Positions 62,401-64,000 of a stretch of 64,000 nucleotides of DNA are shown here, one piece after another. This DNA is from Rufibacter sediminis (GTDB lineage: Bacteria; Bacteroidota; Bacteroidia; Cytophagales; Hymenobacteraceae), in NCBI RefSeq assembly GCF_014269285.1, contig NZ_JACOAF010000030.1, positions 186,001-250,000 of the forward strand, given 5' to 3'. The notes under the pieces were generated by a model that worked only from the letters and a program-made list of their open reading frames with translations, ran no database searches and was not told where the DNA came from. Numbering within the stretch: the stretch's first letter is position 1; the number at the start of each line of letters is the position of its first letter. A program made the position numbers and the translations under genes.

Positions 62401-63079
62401 ACAAGTAGCTGGAGGCGACAGACGCGCAGTTAGTAAAGGGAAGAGTAAAATTCTGAATAGCCAGCACATCTTCCAGAGAGGGATCTGCCCGCTGGTTGAT
62501 GGTCAGTTCTTTCGTGACTTCACTGGTACAACCGCCTGCATTGGTCACTTTCAGTTTAATCTGGTACTTTACAACACCGGTACCGTTGGAGACAAAAGTA
62601 TGGTTGACTTCCTGTTGATGACCGGTATTGCCACTTCCTGAGTTTGGATCCCCGAAGTCCCACTCATACTTAAATCCTGCCCCTGTAGGCGAGGCCGTGA
62701 ACCTCACATTAGAGCCGGAGCAGACATTATCAATAAAGGTAAAATCAGCGACCGGGTTGGGGCTGGTGGTCACCGGAAAAGCCGGGGAGACTTTCTCTGA
62801 GCAGGAAGCACTTTTTACGACTACCGTATAATTCCCGGTGGAGGTCACCGTTAGTTTAGCACCGGTTTGCCCCGCCAGGTCCACTCCATCTTTTTGCCAC
62901 TGGAAAGTAGCCCCGGCACTACTGGAGGAAGCCACTAGAATAATCTGCCCAGCACCCGGACACAAGGCACTAGGCCCTTCGGCGGAGACAGTCGCGTCAC
63001 ATTCCTGCGCCCAGACCCGCAGATGACAGATCAATAGCAGAAAACAAGCTAAAAATAGGCTACGGTAGAATTGTGCCAT
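56438..63079 (-). CDS. Giant T9SS cargo 2: PKD/Ig-like domains, 11 WFRR repeats, type-B sorting domain
   Basis: A 2213-residue secreted protein with signal peptide (residues 1 to about 24). The N-terminal part (about 25-700) has an Ig-like domain and several PKD domains (FKYEWDFGDPNSGSG; YTIDWGDGKIENFP). Two kinds of repeats alternate from about 690 to 2050: eleven units of about 95 residues with TICxG, TGSxPTGG, YxWExST and TTWFRRxV, and four Ig-like units of the form RWYEAASGGNPVFTG. The last 85 residues (IFIPNVLTLNKDGINDEWEI, VFNRWGVSLF, YYYIIQLDKDEKPISGSI) are the gliding-type sorting domain. It is likely anchored or released at the surface by T9SS. Confidence 0.92.
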   Translation of the reverse strand: MAQFYRSLFLACFLLLICHLRVWAQECDATVSAEGPSALCPGAGQIILVASSSSAGATFQWQKDGVDLAGQTGAKLTVTSTGNYTVVVKSASCSEKVSPAFPVTTSPNPVADFTFIDNVCSGSNVRFTASPTGAGFKYEWDFGDPNSGSGNTGHQQEVNHTFVSNGTGVVKYQIKLKVTNAGGCTSEVTKELTINQRADPSLEDVLAIQNFTLPFTNCASVASSYLLKVRNTSTTKSTNRAYTIDWGDGKIENFPASFEEAEHTYTTQGEFNLKLVIEGVNCTSTRNIKVFNGSNPSLTVGSPGNTVGCAPVTYTFPITGIANNSPSTIYTFQFDDGSPGYTFTQDNVPSSLTHTFLKSSCNNGGSDAFKLNATAKNPCGITNVIVSSIYIAATPKAKFELEPKAPTGCINTAYTLKNTSDPGASILGSGTCNNNAGYQWEISPATGWALTSGTLTSFSPVINFTAKGDYSISLKVTNGCGSHDTTFVFSILEPPVSKFATTLNPATGCANLEVATANQSVGEQLSYAWFVTPNSGYTLASGSLTSKDPVFNFNTAGVYTLSLKTSNPCGSDSSSTQINVGSPPTVTLPGPRELCAPGVITFSEANASHRPEYGANFGTISGYKWTVTGGGGATFVSGTTDASQYPSIDFPAAGTYTVTVTATNECGASAAASQEITIRELPLPPTVAGLTICDGEPAVLTATGGAAGTTYRWYEAASGGNPVFTGDSFTPSPALTSTTTYYVEAVSGFNCVSATRTLVTVVVLKGVSNNSITAQGAITICEGVAPNTITGSLPTGGDGAPYQYKWQISTDGVTFTDAPGTNSEQDYSPGLITRNTWYRRTIVSQKCAVNESNVVAFTFSPTPAAPVLTLNDVAICEGQRASLSVNAQVGFTYKWYTASTGGALVTTGESYQTPALTRDTVFYVEAANENSCVSTSRSEVRVRVAATIADNSIGGGQDICTGQTPAGLTGSQPTGGNNSFTYAWESSVTSATSGFVLIQDSNTKDYSPGALTATTWFRRVVSSAGCVSTSGSVEVTVRPEITANTVSSTQTVCTGSIPAAFTGSQPAGGNNTYTYQWEVSTTSGSSGFSAIPGATSKDFSPAAAVTQNTWFRRVVESGTCQRSESEAVLVEVQQPIAANTVSADQAICAGESIQPLIGSDPTGGSGAYAFVWEQSTTSATAGFSLVPAANARDLASMTLTVTTWFRRMVTGGACEPSISNTVQVTVSPAIENNIIRNNQAQIICTGSTPAALQGEQPTGGDNIFTYQWEQSTDGLSYTDILGATESDYAPAALTQDTWFRRKVISRTCTSVSPAVKVEVQQPIADNSVAGEQTICAGSAAQALTGSQPTGGSGNYGYQWEASTDGNTYAPVLGATQGEYTPVNLTQTTWFRRIVTGGPCVANVSNGVKVTVTAPVTNNTISAAQTICSNTAPLALMGSQPASDPGAVFTYRWESSTTSATASDFMAIDGADGKDYAPGVLTQTTWFRRVAVTGACSSASPAIQITVEPLPAAPAVANQVICENNAATLTVTGTSAGTYQWFATETGGTALGQGASFTTPVLTASTAYYVQVTDAKGCISPRVMVQVTVNQNIGNNIVSSNQALCVGSSPSRLTGTSPTGGNGVYAYLWEKSTQGPDAGFSPALGTNSDSTYLPTNITMVTWFRRRVTAGPCLPSVSEAVRISISPVITNNRISFPQSTCSGTPPAPITGTQPQGGDGTYTYLWESSTTGATSGFTTANGNAQERNYQPESLTQTTWFRRTVFSGGCTITSAVVQITVVPLIANNTISADQTICRGDAVQPLTGSVPTGGNGTYVYVWESSTDGIVFTSAAGDNKKMNYAPGAVRVTTWYRRTVTSFPCFESKSTPVKVTVIAPVANNFIRTDQEICANTAPGVLEGSVHTGGGANSVYQWEVSTTGANGTFAPAPGIHDQISYQPGVLTQTSWFRRVLVSAPCQNQASNVVQIKVNQLPAAPALLTSNLRVCPGDRINVTVTSPGFGVEWYDQPQGGRLIYTDVTFPTPALTETTTFYVQSLSREGCPSSSRTAVTVEVVPAKADAGPDVSIIIGRSTQLQASGGVKYEWAPARGLSSVNTAATIATPTETTIYTVTVTTAEGCTAKDEVTVTVLPEIFIPNVLTLNKDGINDEWEILNIEKYPNCKVEVFNRWGVSLFTSEGYAKPWDGTYQGKPLPVAAYYYIIQLDKDEKPISGSITIIN
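57190..60790 (-). repeat. Array of 11 WFRR units interspersed with Ig-like units
   Basis: Units begin N-x-I-x-x-x-Q-x-I-C-x-G, continue with GSxPTGGxGxYxYxWExSTxG and a DYxPGxLTxTTWFRRxV strand, and end at a Cys-containing SGxCxSxS segment before the next unit. Two of the four Ig-like units interrupt the array, near 60500-60240 and 58560-58320; the other two flank it. Confidence 0.85.
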
Positions 63080-63411
63080 AGAATCAGGTAAAGGGTGATG
63101 AGAGAAATGGGCTTAGCGAGAAAGAGGAGATCTCAACCACCATAAAGATAGTGGACAAATTATATTAATTCCAATAAAATTTATATTCATATAAAATCTG
63201 AATATAGCGCGCCTTCAATATTGAGCTTTAGCGTAGTACTCTTTGGGCTAGGAAGAAGAGAAAAGACACCTTACTACAATCGGAATAATACAACTAAACA
63301 GCCATCAACCTAAAACACACCAGAAATAAGAACTATTCTACCTGCCTTTTTCAGCTTCTTGATCGATCAGAGATTCTCCCCTACCAACTTTATAGCATTC
63401 CAGGAAATACC

Positions 63412-63447
63412 GTTTACGCGATGATTTCTGAAAAACAGCCCTAAAAC
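63412..63447 (+). repeat. 36-bp palindrome family, copy 27
   Basis: Left GTTTACGCG (diverged), centre ATTTCTGAAAA, right GCCCTAAAAC. The right half is identical to copy 23. Confidence 0.6.
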
Positions 63448-63680
63448 AGTTCAGTACAACCTTTTCAATCGCCCAAAGAGCTGTACAAAGAATTGAATAC
63501 CTTCACTCAAGCGAGGCAAGCGGTAAACAAACAACTTCTTCTTAGCTAGCAGCAAATAGTAAATTTTCAAGCCTTACATAGAACAGAACATCTTTTACGA
63601 GCCAGTAAAAAGCCGGGCAAGTGATCTTATAGAACAAATAACCCAAATTAGGAAAACTCTCTGGGGAGGAGTTTTCAGGC

Positions 63681-63734
63681 ACAAAAAAAGCAGGCCCTCC
63701 CGCCACTTCTTGCACAAAGTGAGGGAGCGCCTGC
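63681..63734 (-). terminator. Rho-independent terminator of the gamma-glutamyltransferase-like gene
   Basis: On the plus strand AGCAGGC-C-CTCCC pairs with GGGAG-C-GCCTGCT, with an inner CACTT/AAGTG helix. A seven-base A-run precedes it, giving a T-run after the hairpin on the minus strand. It lies about 130 bp past the stop at 63862. Confidence 0.85.
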
Positions 63735-63861
63735 TCAGAAGAAAGGGAAATCAGGTTTCATTTACCCGGGGGAGCCTCGTTTTGCAAAGCGCTTCCACAG
63801 GGGCTGGACCATCAATTTCCAAGCGAAAACAAGGTTCCTTTCTAAAAACCTAGTCAGGGAA

Positions 63862-64000
63862 TTACCAGCCGATGCCGTAGTCTTCGCCGTGGTTGCTGGA
63901 ACCGCCCCAGAAACTGCCGTGCTTCCAATCAAAGTAAATGGCATTGATGGGTCCGCTGGTACGGTCATCGAAACTCAGGATGTAGCCCATTTTCTTGAGT
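63862..64000 (-). CDS. Probable gamma-glutamyltransferase, C-terminal end (runs off window)
   Basis: The last 45 codons and stop of a minus-strand gene are visible. The protein ends LKKMGYILSFDDRTSG, PINAIYFDWKHGSF, WGGSSNHGEDYGIGW. The pattern of a hydrophobic strand, a short turn, then G-x-W-x-GG-S-x-x-x-G-x-x-x-G-x-x-W at the end is that of the small subunit of gamma-glutamyltransferases (Ntn hydrolases that cleave glutathione and gamma-glutamyl amides). The catalytic threonine and the rest lie outside the window, so this is a family-level call only. Confidence 0.6.
   Translation of the reverse strand, partial: LKKMGYILSFDDRTSGPINAIYFDWKHGSFWGGSSNHGEDYGIGW

Larger units (their letters stand above)
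63080..63861. other. Intergenic region upstream of giant gene 2
   Basis: 782 bp without a credible gene. The part next to the giant gene (63140-63260) is AT-rich and probably carries its promoter. One 36-bp family copy lies at 63412 and a strong terminator for the next gene at 63681-63734. Confidence 0.7.

Noticed and set aside
63762-63968. 68-codon minus-strand frame at the window end
   Set aside because: It is out of frame with the gamma-glutamyltransferase-like C-terminus, which has the convincing sequence and a terminator downstream.

Overview
The window comes from a Bacteroidota chromosome, most likely the family Hymenobacteraceae (a Rufibacter-, Pontibacter- or Hymenobacter-like organism). 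This is an inference from gene content: a complete type IX secretion (T9SS) core in the order porP-gldK-gldL-gldM-gldN, giant Ig-like proteins with gliding-type C-terminal sorting domains, an F-type ATPase operon with the Bacteroidota-type periplasmic extension on subunit a, and weak Shine-Dalgarno sequences with several TTG/GTG starts. No phage, plasmid, CRISPR array, rRNA or tRNA was seen.

Layout. 1-5.2 kb: ATP synthase operon on the minus strand (atpZ-like, a small membrane protein, atpB, atpE, atpF, atpH, atpA, start of atpG). 5.5-12.2 kb, plus strand: the T9SS lipoprotein PorW/SprE, a class A penicillin-binding protein and uvrC. 12.9-23.1 kb, minus strand: gldN, gldM, gldL, gldK, a porP/sprF gene, hemD, a DUF4271 gene, a MraY/WecA-type phosphotransferase, a conserved hypothetical and lipB. 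23.2-28.9 kb: yraN, a YwqK-like protein, rlpA, a DUF72 protein and a TPR/HExxH secreted protein. 29.3-38.6 kb, minus strand: a seven-gene unit (HlyD adaptor, TolC, ABC ATPase, two MacB/FtsX permeases, NtrC-type regulator, histidine kinase) behind a recognisable sigma-54 promoter with palindromic upstream sites. 38.9-45.1 kb, plus strand: a TrmH-type methyltransferase and three envelope genes (BatA-like, DUF4175-like, large membrane protein). 45.4-63.1 kb, minus strand: an OmpA/PD40 (PorE-like) protein and two giant secreted proteins (about 1980 and 2213 residues), each followed by its own PorP/SprF-like partner. The last 140 bases hold the end of a probable gamma-glutamyltransferase gene.

The genes fit together as an envelope and surface-export region: the GldKLMN motor and trans-envelope complex, PorW, a PorE-like anchor, three PorP/SprF paralogues and two large T9SS type-B cargo proteins.

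The most unusual signal is not a gene. It is a family of about 27 short imperfect palindromes, nearly all 36 bp, scattered from 5.2 to 63.4 kb. Most lie in intergenic gaps, often near gene ends, but five lie inside three adjacent coding sequences (39.8-44.4 kb), and four of those five are read in the same frame. Other inverted-repeat, MITE-like elements share the same gaps.
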